A stretch of 64,000 bases of DNA from Streptomyces sp. FIT100. GTDB lineage: Bacteria > Actinomycetota > Actinomycetes > Streptomycetales > Streptomycetaceae. The stretch's first letter is position 1. Every line of letters starts with the position of its first letter. The DNA is taken from assembly GCF_024584805.1 (NCBI RefSeq), contig NZ_CP075715.1, positions 4,890,526 to 4,954,525 of the forward strand, in the 5' to 3' direction. Shown in pieces: positions 16,997 to 25,683 of this stretch. A program made the position numbers and the translations under genes. The notes beneath the pieces were generated by a model. It saw only the letters and a program-made list of their open reading frames with translations, had not been told where the DNA came from and ran no database searches.

Positions 16997-17983
16997 GTGG
17001 AGGAGCGCATGGCCGGCCAAGAGACGGCGACCGTCATGATCGGGGCCGACGAGGTCCGCGCCGCCGTACCGATGCCCACCGCGATCGCCGCCCTCCAGGG
17101 CGCGTTGCGCGAAGGGCTCGACCCGGAGACCGACCCCGCCCGCTCCGTGGTGCCGGTCGAGCACGGCCAACTGCTCCTGATGCCCTCCCAGTCACGGCAC
17201 TACGCCGGCGTCAAGATCGCGTCCGTGGCACCGGCCAATCCGGGCCTGGGGCGCCCCCGCATCCAGGGGAACTACCTGCTCCTTGACGCGGAGACCCTCA
17301 CCCCGCTGGCCGTTCTCGACGGCGTCGCCCTGACCGCGATCCGCACCGCGGCGGTCTCCGCGGCGGCCGCGGACCTGCTCGCCGACCCCGGCGCCGAACG
17401 CCTCGTCGTCTTCGGCACCGGCCCGCAGGCGCACAGCCACGTGGAGGCGCTCCGCGCCGTCCGCCCCCTCCGCCACCTCACCGTCGTGGGTCGCGACCCC
17501 GTACGCCTGCGGTCCTTCCTCCAGGCGTACGAGGACTCGGCGCTGACCGTGGTGGAGGGCGGGCCGCGGGCGGTGGCCGACGCGGACGTCGTCGCGTGCT
17601 GCACCAGTGCCCGTACGCCGCTGTTCGACGGCGCGATCCTGCCCCCGCACGCGACCGTCACCGCCGTCGGCTCCCACGAGCCCGACGCCCGCGAGGTGGA
17701 CGACGCGGCCGTGCGCCGTTCGACGGTGGTCGTCGAGGCGCGCACGGCGGCGCTCCGCGAGGCCGGCGACATCATCCAGCCCGTCCGCGCGGGCGTGCTG
17801 AATCCCGAGACGCTGGTGACCCTCGCCGCCCTGGTCCGCGGCACGGCGGTGGTCGACCGGTCCCGCCCCCGGCTTTTCAAGAGCGTCGGCATGGCGTGGG
17901 AGGATCTCGTCGTCGCCGGCGCCGCGTACGAGGCGGTCGCCGGGACGGGAGGCGGGAGAGGGGGTCCGGACGGTGGTGAATGA
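16997..17983 (+). CDS. Ornithine cyclodeaminase/mu-crystallin family protein
   Basis: 328 residues from GTG 16997 (CCGAGGAG before it); ATG 17009 with GGAGGAGCGC is equally possible. The NAD-binding motif is VVFGTGPQAHSHVEALRAV (residues about 132-150). VGSHEPDAREVDDAAVRRS carries the Asp expected in the active site. LTAIRTAAVSAAAADLLA is the other conserved block. Members act on ornithine, alanine, pyrroline-2-carboxylate or similar; the substrate is not deducible. The GntR gene starts 11 bases before its end. Confidence 0.85.
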   Translation: MEERMAGQETATVMIGADEVRAAVPMPTAIAALQGALREGLDPETDPARSVVPVEHGQLLLMPSQSRHYAGVKIASVAPANPGLGRPRIQGNYLLLDAETLTPLAVLDGVALTAIRTAAVSAAAADLLADPGAERLVVFGTGPQAHSHVEALRAVRPLRHLTVVGRDPVRLRSFLQAYEDSALTVVEGGPRAVADADVVACCTSARTPLFDGAILPPHATVTAVGSHEPDAREVDDAAVRRSTVVVEARTAALREAGDIIQPVRAGVLNPETLVTLAALVRGTAVVDRSRPRLFKSVGMAWEDLVVAGAAYEAVAGTGGGRGGPDGGE

Positions 17984-18653
17984 CCACAACGCGCCCGCGC
18001 TGCCCTCGCTCCACGGCCGGCGCAGTCTGCGGGACGAGATCGTCCAGACCCTGCGGGGCGCGGTCATCTCCGGTGATCTGCGGCCCGGCGTCGTCTATTC
18101 GGCGCCCAGCCTCGCGGCGCAGTTCGGCGTCTCGCCGACCCCCGTCCGCGAGGCGATGGTCGATCTCGCCAAGGACGGTCTCGTCGAGCCCCTGCGCAAC
18201 AAGGGCTTCCGGGTGGTGGAGCTCTCGGAGAAGGAGCTCGACGACCTCGCTGACCTGCGGGCGCTCATCGAGGTGCCCGTCGTGCGGCGGCTCGCGGAGG
18301 CGGGCGTCGACGCCGCGGACATCGCGCGGCTGCGGCCGCTGGCCGCGGGCATCGAGGAAGCCGCCGCGCGCCGCGATCTGATCGCCCACGCCGCCATCGA
18401 CCTCGAGTTCCACCTCGCGCTGCTCGCGCTCGACGGCAACGAGCAGATCGTGGAGACCGTGCGGTCGCTGCGGTCCAGATCCCGGATCTACGGCGCCAAG
18501 CAGCTCGCCGAGACGGACGCGCTCCTCCCCTCGGCGCGCGAGCACTCCGTACTCCTCGACCTCGTCGAGGCCCGTGACGCGGCGGGAGCGGAGGCGCTCA
18601 TGCGGCGGCACATCGGACATGTGCGGGGAATCTGGGCGGCGAAGCGCGACTGA
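17973..18653 (+). CDS. GntR-family (FCD domain) transcriptional regulator
   Basis: 226 residues. The winged-helix domain spans residues about 17-85 (LRDEIVQTLRGAVISGDLRP, then LAAQFGVSPTPVREAMVDLA). An FCD ligand domain follows, with D and H metal-site candidates in LEFHLALLALDGNEQIVE and MRRHIGHVRGIW. GTG 17973 lies inside the 3' end of the cyclodeaminase-like gene, so the two are co-translated. It likely senses the substrate of that enzyme and controls the MFS gene too (inference). Confidence 0.88.
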   Translation: MVNDHNAPALPSLHGRRSLRDEIVQTLRGAVISGDLRPGVVYSAPSLAAQFGVSPTPVREAMVDLAKDGLVEPLRNKGFRVVELSEKELDDLADLRALIEVPVVRRLAEAGVDAADIARLRPLAAGIEEAAARRDLIAHAAIDLEFHLALLALDGNEQIVETVRSLRSRSRIYGAKQLAETDALLPSAREHSVLLDLVEARDAAGAEALMRRHIGHVRGIWAAKRD

Positions 18654-18759
18654 CGCCCGAGCGGCGTCGAAGGTTGTACGGACGGAAGAAATCCGTGGTG
18701 TGAGAACGGGCACGCGCACAAGCCGTGACGGTCCCGACATCCCCGTCGCTTGGTCAGAC

Positions 18760-19194
18760 ATGGACAGGGACTTCGGCACACTGCCCGGCGCGCGGGACAT
18801 GCGCGCGTACGTCGCCCGATTCGTCGCACAGCTCACCGAGCGGAACCGGCTGCCGCTCGACTACTCCGTCGCCAGCCTGCGCATCGTCGACTTCGTGGTC
18901 GACGGGCTGCGCCGCAACGAGCCGGAGCGGGCGCAGGTCGAGGAGGTGCTCAGCGGCCTCGGGGCGTACGCCGGCGAGGTGATCGTGCGCCGGGCCGGCG
19001 GCCGGTGGGTGGACTTCGACGCCGAGCAGCGCGCGTTCTTCGGGCAGCCGGTGGGGGTCAGGATGCCCGACGGCCGGGCCTGGAACCCGCTGGGTAAGGT
19101 GGTCAACCGGTTCGAGGCGGGCTCGGACGAGGAGTCCGTGCAGCGGCTCTATCTTCTGCTCCACGGCAGGGCCCGGAGGACGGTGTCCTGCTGA
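18760..19194 (+). CDS. Conserved hypothetical protein
   Basis: 144 residues from ATG 18760; GTG 18700 is an alternative start in the same frame and neither has a strong ribosome site. The sequence (DFGTLPGARDMRAYVARFVA, then SVASLRIVDFVVDGLRR) is from recall a conserved single-domain Streptomyces protein. The C-terminal part reads PVGVRMPDGRAWNPLGKVVN. It is cytoplasmic by composition. No function can be assigned; it lies just upstream of a sigma factor gene. Confidence 0.65.
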   Translation: MDRDFGTLPGARDMRAYVARFVAQLTERNRLPLDYSVASLRIVDFVVDGLRRNEPERAQVEEVLSGLGAYAGEVIVRRAGGRWVDFDAEQRAFFGQPVGVRMPDGRAWNPLGKVVNRFEAGSDEESVQRLYLLLHGRARRTVSC

Positions 19195-19249
19195 GTCGCC
19201 GTGATGTGTGAGGTGCCGGGCGCCGTCCGGTCGTTGCGAAGAGGGAGAA

Positions 19250-19852
19250 GTGGGGGCGTACGACGCCGAGCTCGGCGCAGCCGTCGAGCGGGCCCAGCAG
19301 GGTGACGAGGACGCGTTCGCGCGCGCCTATCGCCTGGTGCAGCCCGGTCTCCTCGGCCTTCTGCGCGGGCTCGTCGGCGACGACGCCGAGGACGTGGCGT
19401 CCGATGCCTGGCTGGAGATCGCCCGCGACCTCGGGCGCTTCCGCGGGGACGGGGCGGGTTTCCGCGGCTGGGCGGCGACGATAGCCCGCCACCGGGCCCT
19501 GGACCATCTGCGCAGACAGCAGCGGCGCCCGCGACCCTCGCTCGTCGAACAGGACCTGCTGGAGCTTCCGCACCCCGACGACACGGCGGCCGCGGCGATG
19601 GAGTCCCTCTCCACCGAGCAGGCGCTGGCGCTGATCGGGAGCCTGCCGCGCGAGCAGGCCGAGGCCGTCCTGCTGAAGGTGGTCGTCGGGCTCGACGGTC
19701 CGGCGGCCGGGCGGGTGCTGGGGAAGCGGCCCGGGGCCGTACGGTCCGCGGTGCACCGCGGACTCAGGAGACTGGCGGGGCGAGTGGCCCAGAGCGGAGT
19801 TCCGGGCGGCGAGACGCCCGCAGCGCAGCGTGAGCCGGGAGGAGAGCGATGA
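19250..19852 (+). CDS. ECF-type RNA polymerase sigma factor (module A)
   Basis: 200 residues from GTG 19250, chosen for GAGGGAGA right before it. Region 2 is seen at AFARAYRLVQPGLLGLLRGL, AEDVASDAWLEIARDL and FRGWAATIARHRALDHLRR. Region 4 is at LPREQAEAVLLKVVVGLDG and KRPGAVRSAVHRGLRRL. It overlaps the next gene by four bases (ATGA), the usual layout of a sigma factor with a membrane partner. A close paralogue is at 23411-24229. Confidence 0.88.
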   Translation: MGAYDAELGAAVERAQQGDEDAFARAYRLVQPGLLGLLRGLVGDDAEDVASDAWLEIARDLGRFRGDGAGFRGWAATIARHRALDHLRRQQRRPRPSLVEQDLLELPHPDDTAAAAMESLSTEQALALIGSLPREQAEAVLLKVVVGLDGPAAGRVLGKRPGAVRSAVHRGLRRLAGRVAQSGVPGGETPAAQREPGGER

Positions 19853-20604
19853 CACCGGAACCGGAAGAGCCCCGCACCCCGGAGCTCGAAGCGCTCCTCG
19901 AAGCGGCACGCCGTGGCGGCGGCACGCCCGCCCCGGCCGCACAGGAGCGCGCGCTGGCGGCCTTCCGCGCGGCACGGGACGAAGGGCGGCACACGGCGCC
20001 GGTGCCGTGGTGGCGCAGGCGCCGGCGCGACGACTGGCGGCCCGCCTCCGTACGGCGCGCCCGGTCCGCACTCGTCAAGGGGCTGCTCGCGGGGGTCGTC
20101 GTGGGCGCGGTCGGCGGGGTGGCGGTCGCGGCGGGCAGTGGTGTGATCCCCACACCGTTCGGGGACGGGAACGAGCCGGGCGCGCCGCGGAGTTCCTCCG
20201 CGGCGCCCGGTGGCACGCGGCAGGGGGAGCCGGCGCCGGAGCGGGAGCCGGGGATCCCGGCAGGGTCCACGGCGCCGCCGGCCGGCGGCGTGGGGCCCTC
20301 GCTCCCCGGCGCAGCCGCGGGTGATGCCGCCCAGTGCCGGGTCTATCTCGCCGCGCTGGACCGCAGGGGCGTACCTCCCACAGGGCAGTCCACGGAGCGG
20401 CTGGAGGCCGCGGCGGGTGGTCCGCAGGGCGTACGGACCTACTGCGAGCACCTGCTCGACGAGAGGGGGCCGCAGGACCCCAAGGAGCCGGCAGGGCAAC
20501 CGGACAAGGAGCCGGCCGGCGAGTCGGGGACGGCACCGGACAAGGAACAGGGGCGCGCGTACCCGGAGCCGGCGACCGGCCAGGGCCCGAAGGGCGAGCG
20601 CTGA
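19849..20604 (+). CDS. Single-pass membrane protein paired with ECF sigma factor (module A)
   Basis: 251 residues. Cytoplasmic N-terminus with the segment QERALAAFRAARDEG, one membrane helix (LLAGVVVGAVGGVAVAAG, about residues 73-92) followed by GVIPTPFGD. Then comes a Pro/Gly-rich extracellular stalk with CRVYLAAL, LEAAAGGP and TYCEHLL. The same helix and Cys motifs recur in the protein at 24229-25326. By position it may regulate the sigma factor, but I see no zinc-binding anti-sigma motif (HxxxCxxC). Function is inference. Confidence 0.75.
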   Translation: MTPEPEEPRTPELEALLEAARRGGGTPAPAAQERALAAFRAARDEGRHTAPVPWWRRRRRDDWRPASVRRARSALVKGLLAGVVVGAVGGVAVAAGSGVIPTPFGDGNEPGAPRSSSAAPGGTRQGEPAPEREPGIPAGSTAPPAGGVGPSLPGAAAGDAAQCRVYLAALDRRGVPPTGQSTERLEAAAGGPQGVRTYCEHLLDERGPQDPKEPAGQPDKEPAGESGTAPDKEQGRAYPEPATGQGPKGER

Positions 20605-20623
20605 CGCCGCACCGCACACCACA

Positions 20624-20668
20624 GCGGCGCCGCCGCTCACCCGTCGGACGGGTGAGCGGCGGCGCCGC
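20624..20668. terminator. Strong bidirectional terminator
   Basis: A 22-base arm (20624-20645) is perfectly complementary to 20647-20668. It sits between the convergent 3' ends of the module A membrane protein and the second amidase. Confidence 0.85.
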
Positions 20669-20671
20669 AGA

Positions 20672-20731
20672 CGACTGTCACGTCAGGCACGCGACGTCGG
20701 ACGGCTGTCACGTCAGGCACGCGACAGCCGT
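20672..20731. repeat. 30-bp tandem direct repeat beside the amidase stop codon
   Basis: The 21-base core CTGTCACGTCAGGCACGCGA(C) occurs at 20675 and again at 20705. A third, degenerate copy covers the 3' end of the amidase gene itself (20738-20760), spacing 30-33 bp. It looks like local duplication of the gene's 3' end. Confidence 0.7.
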
Positions 20732-20740
20732 CTGCGGGTG

Positions 20741-23032
20741 TCACTTCAGGTAGACGAGACCGTCCGTGGTCACCGTCGGGCGCCCGGACGTGCCGACGAC
20801 CACGATCTTGACCGTGTGCTTCGCGGACGTGCTCCACGTCCTCGTCCAGATCGCGTCGCGGTACTTGGTCGTGGAGGACCTGAGGTCCAGCGTCGCCGCC
20901 TTCACCCCGTCCACGTACACGTACGCCTGACCCGACGTCGAGGCGCGGGAGACGACCCACGCCGCCGACCTGCCCGTGAACGTCCATGTCAGGGAGGCGT
21001 TCTTGGCCGTGCTGGAGTAGGACTTGCCTCCGAGGTAGCTGGTCGAGGACCGGGCGGTCCAGGTACCGGACCGGACCGCGGAGGTCTCCTGGAGGATCAC
21101 CGGCGTTCCGGAGACCGACGCGGCGGCGGTGTTGCCGGCCTGGTCGTACGCCGTCATGTTCCAGGCCGTGGCCACACCGGACTTGGCGGTGTGGGCGGCG
21201 CTCGTCACCGTGGGGCCGTACGTCCTGGCGACCGGAGCGGTCAGGCGCACTTCCTTCAGCGCCGCGCTGTCGCTCGCCTTCCAGGAGAGCGTGAGCGGCA
21301 CGGCCGTGGTGTTCACCGTGCCCGTGCGCAGCGCGAGCGACGGCTTCGTCGTGAAGGCCGGGGCGGTGGTCTCGGCGACGACGGTGGCGGCCGCGGAGGT
21401 GGCCGTGCTGCCGGACTGGTGGACCGCCCGGACCGCCACCTTGTGCGTGCCGGCGGCCAGGGTGGCCTTGGCGGAGGTGGCCGAGCCCGCGGCGGTCGCC
21501 GCGACCTTGCCGTCGACGAGGAGCTCGTACCTGCCGATCAGCGCGGCCGGGGTCGAGGCCGACCAGCCGACGGTGATGCCCGCCTTCGTGTAGTACGTGG
21601 AGCCGGAGACACCGCCGCCCGTCACGGACTTGACGGTGAGTCCGGTGACCGGGCCGGCGGCCCAGCTGCGGATGGTGCCGAGCTGGTTGTAGAAGGCGGT
21701 GCCCGGGCACTGCGTGTTGTATCCGTCGCGGTGGCCGTGGATGGCGGGCAGCGTCCGCTGCGCGCCCTGCGCCCACGTCTGCCCGAAGAGGTTCTGCCCG
21801 GCGGCACCCGCCGTCAGTGTCGCCGTCCCGGTCGGGCTGACGCCGTACTGGCCGAGCTTCCAGGCCGCGATACGGGCCACGGAGGTCATCGCGGCCGTGG
21901 TCGGCGCGGCGTCCGTGTATGTGCCGAGGACGGAGATACCGGTCGTCTCGGTGTTGAAGCCGTAGGCGTGCGCGCCGAGCACGGGCAGGTCGACGCCGCC
22001 CTTGCGGCCCTCGTAGACCGTGCCGCACTTGTCGACGAGGAAGTTGTAGCCGATGTCTTTCCATCCGAGCTGCTTCACGTGGTACGTGTACACGCCGCGC
22101 ACGACGGCCGGGGCGTCCGCGCAGGTGTAGGTGTTGCTCTCGGCGGTGTGGTGGACCACGACGGCCTTGATCTTCCCGCCGGGGAGGTACTCCGGTGTCT
22201 CCGGGCTGATGGACTCGTCCGCGCCCCAGCCCGCCCGCGAGGTGACCGGCGGGCGAGGGACGGTCGACGGCGGAGCCGTCGGGACCGTGGCCGTCGGGGT
22301 CGGCGAGGCGGAGGACGGGGCGGACGGGGAGGCCGACTCGCTCGGTGCCGTGCTCTGCGTGGGCGTGGGCTCCGTCGAGGGCGGGTCCGACGGGACGTCG
22401 GTCGGTTCCGCGGTCGGGGTCGGCGAGACGGGTGCCGATGTCGTGTCCTCCGGTGCGGGGGAGGCCGATTCGGTCGCCGGGGCAAGGGTCTCCGCGGCGA
22501 ACGCGGCGGGCTCCATGGCCGTGGAGACACCGCCTGAGCCCGCACCGCCGTCGCCGGGGTCGATCATGTCGAGGCGCAGCCCGGCGGGGAGCCGGGACGA
22601 GGTCGTACTGCCGGCCGTGACCCGTACCTCCACACCGTCGGACGGGCCCACCCAGGCGGGCTCGGTCCCGCCCCGCCCGGCCGAGCTCTCGCCGAGGCCG
22701 CCGTCGCCGTCCAGCTTCAGCCAGTCCGACCACTTGCCGGAGCCGGCCGCGCGGGCGCGCGCCTCGACGGTGCCGGTGACCCGGGCGGCCGGGTCGGTCC
22801 ACGTCACGCCGAGCATGCTGAAGGGCTCGGTGTCGCTCTGGGCGAGCGAGGCCCTGCGTCCGCCGGCCTCCATTTTCAGGGTGGATGTCCGGGAATCGGC
22901 CTTGACGGGACCGGACTTGACGTCCGAGCCGGCGTCCGCCGACGGCTGGCCGGTCACCCCCTGAAAGAGGAGGACTCCGGTGAGCCCGGCCACCACGGTG
23001 GCAGCCGTGACCCATATTCGACGAGATCTCAT
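20741..23032 (-). CDS. Secreted PGRP-type N-acetylmuramoyl-L-alanine amidase with Ig-like tail
   Basis: 763 residues from ATG 23032. Signal peptide (TAATVVAGLTGVLLFQGVTG), a domain with PFSMLGVTWTDPAARV like the paralogue at 9928-11682, and a long Pro/Thr/Ser linker (residues about 190-290). The PGRP/amidase_2 domain from SRAGWGADESISPE has zinc ligands in VVHHTAESN and GHRDGYNTQCPG. Two or more Ig-like domains follow, the last resembling a carbohydrate-binding or surface domain. Terminator at its 3' end. It lies between the two sigma/membrane-protein modules. Confidence 0.9.
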   Translation of the reverse strand: MRSRRIWVTAATVVAGLTGVLLFQGVTGQPSADAGSDVKSGPVKADSRTSTLKMEAGGRRASLAQSDTEPFSMLGVTWTDPAARVTGTVEARARAAGSGKWSDWLKLDGDGGLGESSAGRGGTEPAWVGPSDGVEVRVTAGSTTSSRLPAGLRLDMIDPGDGGAGSGGVSTAMEPAAFAAETLAPATESASPAPEDTTSAPVSPTPTAEPTDVPSDPPSTEPTPTQSTAPSESASPSAPSSASPTPTATVPTAPPSTVPRPPVTSRAGWGADESISPETPEYLPGGKIKAVVVHHTAESNTYTCADAPAVVRGVYTYHVKQLGWKDIGYNFLVDKCGTVYEGRKGGVDLPVLGAHAYGFNTETTGISVLGTYTDAAPTTAAMTSVARIAAWKLGQYGVSPTGTATLTAGAAGQNLFGQTWAQGAQRTLPAIHGHRDGYNTQCPGTAFYNQLGTIRSWAAGPVTGLTVKSVTGGGVSGSTYYTKAGITVGWSASTPAALIGRYELLVDGKVAATAAGSATSAKATLAAGTHKVAVRAVHQSGSTATSAAATVVAETTAPAFTTKPSLALRTGTVNTTAVPLTLSWKASDSAALKEVRLTAPVARTYGPTVTSAAHTAKSGVATAWNMTAYDQAGNTAAASVSGTPVILQETSAVRSGTWTARSSTSYLGGKSYSSTAKNASLTWTFTGRSAAWVVSRASTSGQAYVYVDGVKAATLDLRSSTTKYRDAIWTRTWSTSAKHTVKIVVVGTSGRPTVTTDGLVYLK

Positions 23033-23222
23033 GACCGGTACGTAATCCCTAGGTTCGCGGTGGTCTGGGGTGGATGCTGCACAGGTTGAGCACCTACCCC
23101 AGCGCACAGCCGCCGCGATACGTCACGCCCGCTCTCCTGACGGGCGGTCACGTGTCGCCGGAGGCGTCATGGCTCGCGAATCGCGAAGAGTCGCCAGAGT
23201 CGCCACGGGGAGGTCCGGAAAG

Positions 23223-23292
23223 GACGACCGGGGCCGCCACCCCCCACAGGAGAGGCCCCGGTCGTCGTCCGCCGGGGCCGCTGAGCGGCCCC
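23223..23292 (+). terminator. Two hairpins inside a divergent intergenic region
   Basis: A perfect 13-bp stem (23223-23235 with 23254-23266) is followed by a second, GGGGCCGCT with AGCGGCCCC (23274-23292). They lie in 23033-23410 between genes that both point away, where a terminator is not expected. They may end a short leader RNA or sRNA, or attenuate the downstream sigma factor gene. Confidence 0.5.
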
Positions 23293-23410
23293 GTACTTCT
23301 CTCAGCGCCGTGGGTGCGTTTTCTGTCACACAGGCGGCATCGGCAGAATGTTGCAAGTTGTACAAGACATGGACGTACGCAGCGGTAGCCACGTAGCGTG
23401 CTTCTGCGCG

Positions 23411-24229
23411 ATGGCGCGTGCGGGGGTTGTGACCAGCCGCGATGACGAACGGGTAGTGGGAGTGCTGGGGGACGACGCGGAGCTGACCGCCGCGGTGCTC
23501 GCGGCTCAGGACGGGAGCGAAGACGCTTTCCGGACTGTGTACCGCGCCGTGCACCCGCGGCTGCTCGGCTACATACGCACGCTGGTCGGCGAGGCGGACG
23601 CCGAGGACGTGGCGTCCGAGTCCTGGCTGCAGATCGCGCGGGACCTGGAACGCTTCAGCGGGGACGCGGACCGCTTCCGCGGCTGGGCGGCGCGCATCGC
23701 CCGCAACCGTGCGCTTGACCACATCCGGATGCGCGGCCGGCGCCCCGCCATCGGCGGCGACGAGACCGAACTCACCGGGAAGCCCGCCGAGTCCGACACC
23801 GCCGACGAGGCGATGGAAGCCCTCGCCACCGGCCACACCATGGAGCTCATCGCCCAACTGCCGCAGGACCAGGCCGAGGCCGTCGTGCTCCGCGTGGTCG
23901 TCGGGCTCGACGCGAAGAGCGCCGCGAAGACCCTGGGCAAGCGGCCCGGCGCCGTACGCACCGCGGCGCACCGGGGGCTGAAGCGGCTCGCCGAACTGCT
24001 CGGCGACGATCACGGTGATCACAGTGGCGAACACGGTCCCGGTCACGACCCCGGCCAGGGCCCCGATCACGGTTCCGGCCAGGGCGGTCACCTGGGCCGC
24101 GGCGAGCCCGGGAGCCTTGGGCGGGGCCCGGGACTCGGTGCCGTACCGCCGCAGCGCGGCCCCCGCCCCGGCGCGGCGCGCTCGGCCGGTGTGACGCATT
24201 CGCGTCTGCGGACGCAGAAGGACATGTGA
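23411..24229 (+). CDS. ECF-type RNA polymerase sigma factor (module B)
   Basis: Up to 272 residues from ATG 23411; GTG 23429 or GTG 23462 are alternatives, the last aligning best with the start of module A's sigma factor. Region 2: AFRTVYRAVHPRLLGYIRTL, AEDVASESWLQIARDL, FRGWAARIARNRALDHIRM. Region 4: LPQDQAEAVVLRVVVGLDA and KRPGAVRTAAHRGLKRLAEL. The last ~70 residues are a His/Gly/Asp-rich low-complexity tail (GPGHDPGQGPDHGSGQGG). It overlaps the next gene by one base. Confidence 0.85.
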   Translation: MARAGVVTSRDDERVVGVLGDDAELTAAVLAAQDGSEDAFRTVYRAVHPRLLGYIRTLVGEADAEDVASESWLQIARDLERFSGDADRFRGWAARIARNRALDHIRMRGRRPAIGGDETELTGKPAESDTADEAMEALATGHTMELIAQLPQDQAEAVVLRVVVGLDAKSAAKTLGKRPGAVRTAAHRGLKRLAELLGDDHGDHSGEHGPGHDPGQGPDHGSGQGGHLGRGEPGSLGRGPGLGAVPPQRGPRPGAARSAGVTHSRLRTQKDM

Positions 24230-25326
24230 TGGCCGACGAGCGGTGCGAATGGCTCGACCCGGAGGTGGCGGAGCGACTGCTGCGCGGCGAACAGGTCGGG
24301 GCCGTCGGCGATCACGCACACCGCCGTTCCGCCCGCCGGCTCGCCGACGCGCTGGATTCCGTACGGACACCGGGCGCGGCGGCGGCTCCGGCCGCCGAGC
24401 CGCTGCGCGGTGAGGAGGCCGCGCTCGCGGCCTTCCGCAAAGCACGCGACGGCGGCGCGGACGAGCTGCTGCCGACGACCGTACGGCTCGCGGCCGCTGT
24501 GCCCCCGTCACCCCCGGCCGACCGGCCCCGCTGGGGCCGGACCATGCGCTGGGGACTGGCCGCCTCGCTGGCCGGGATCGCGGTGGGCGGCGTGGCCGTC
24601 GCCGCGGGGACCGGAGTGCTGCCCGCGCCCTTCGGCGACGACCGCGACCCGTCGCCCGCCGCCTCCGTATCGGCCGCCGCCACGCCGGGACCGCCGGCCT
24701 CCGGCTCACCGACGGGTCCTGACGGGGCGACGACCCCGGCCGCGCCGCCGAGCGGTACGGGCAGCCCGCCGGCGTCCCCGTCCAGCGGTGCCACCGGGGC
24801 GACGGGCGGCTCGGGCCCGGCCGACACGGCCGGCGGCGGCGACGCGCGTGGCGACGAGAAGAGCGGCGACGGCACATGGGACCGCTACGGGAGCGGTGAC
24901 CGGTACCGCAGGACCCTCGACGCCTGCCGCGACTACCGCAGCGGGCGGCTCGACGAGGAGCGCAGGCGCAAACTGGAGTCCGCGGCCAACGGCCCGGAGC
25001 GGATCAAGCGGTTCTGCGACCGGCTGCTCTCCGGCGACGGCTCGGGCGACGACCGCTCGGACGGCGACGGCGCGGACGGCGGCGGTGACCACGACGGCAG
25101 CGGCGGCGGTGACGGAGACGGCAGTGGCGGCAGCGGTGGTGACAACAGCGGTGACGGCGACGGTGACGGTGGTGACTGGGGCGCTGCCGCAGGCCCCGGC
25201 TTTCCGCTGAGCCCCGTCCGTCCGGTGCTGCCCGTGCTGCCCGTCGTTCCGGACCGCCCGCTGACGCCGCTGCTCGGTCCGGCGTCCGTCTCGCTGACGG
25301 TGCCCTCGCCGCTCACGCCTCGCTGA
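24229..25326 (+). CDS. Single-pass membrane protein paired with ECF sigma factor (module B)
   Basis: 365 residues from ATG 24229, which overlaps the sigma stop (TGATG); GTG 24226 is possible. N-terminal cytoplasmic part with EEAALAAFRKARDGG, one membrane helix (LAASLAGIAVGGVAVAAG, about residues 108-125), then GVLPAPFGD. Extracellular segment: CRDYRSGR, KLESAANGP and RFCDRLL, then a Gly/Asp/Ser-rich stretch (about 265-320). It clearly shares three motifs with the module A protein. No known domain; a role in sensing the envelope is inference. Confidence 0.75.
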   Translation: MADERCEWLDPEVAERLLRGEQVGAVGDHAHRRSARRLADALDSVRTPGAAAAPAAEPLRGEEAALAAFRKARDGGADELLPTTVRLAAAVPPSPPADRPRWGRTMRWGLAASLAGIAVGGVAVAAGTGVLPAPFGDDRDPSPAASVSAAATPGPPASGSPTGPDGATTPAAPPSGTGSPPASPSSGATGATGGSGPADTAGGGDARGDEKSGDGTWDRYGSGDRYRRTLDACRDYRSGRLDEERRRKLESAANGPERIKRFCDRLLSGDGSGDDRSDGDGADGGGDHDGSGGGDGDGSGGSGGDNSGDGDGDGGDWGAAAGPGFPLSPVRPVLPVLPVVPDRPLTPLLGPASVSLTVPSPLTPR

Positions 25327-25353
25327 CGGCGCCCCGACCGACTCGCCGCGCCG

Positions 25354-25413
25354 CCTCGAACCCGGCCTCGAACCCGGCCTCGAACCCGGCCTCGAACCCG
25401 GCCTCGAACTCTG
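25354..25413. repeat. 12-bp tandem repeat CCTCGAACCCGG, ~5 copies
   Basis: Four perfect units and one degraded unit directly after the module B membrane protein stop. The stretch 25327-25683 otherwise holds the two hairpins listed next and no gene. Confidence 0.85.
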
Positions 25414-25424
25414 CCGTGACGACG

Positions 25425-25450
25425 GCCCTCTTCACGGCCGTTAAGAGGGC
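25425..25450 (+). terminator. Hairpin after the module B genes
   Basis: GCCCTCTT (25425-25432) pairs with AAGAGGGC (25443-25450); the loop itself contains CGGCC. It lies 100 bases after the module B membrane protein. Confidence 0.55.
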
Positions 25451-25618
25451 GCGCAGACTTTTACGCACCCACCCTGACCTGCGGTTTTCCTCCTTGCTGG
25501 AAAAACTTCCGGCCAGGTGTGACGTTTTTCGGCGCTACGGCGCAGTAAGAAGTGAGCCGACTGGTCATCGGCCGCGCCTGAGCCGGGGTTCCCCCCGTAC
25601 CTACGGCTCGGCGCACAT

Positions 25619-25657
25619 GGCGCGGGCGGGACACGTTCCCCCGGTCCCGCCCGCGCC
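25619..25657 (-). terminator. Terminator of the L,D-transpeptidase gene
   Basis: Perfect 14-bp stem: GGCGCGGGCGGGAC (25619-25632) with its complement at 25644-25657, loop 11 bases, starting 27 bases past the stop of the minus-strand gene. Confidence 0.75.
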
Positions 25658-25683
25658 ACTCTCTCTCCCGCTGCCGCCGGTGC

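Noticed and set aside
23033..23220. c-di-AMP (ydaO) riboswitch before the secreted amidase
   Set aside because: Expected for some Streptomyces wall hydrolases, but the conserved blocks of that riboswitch are not there.
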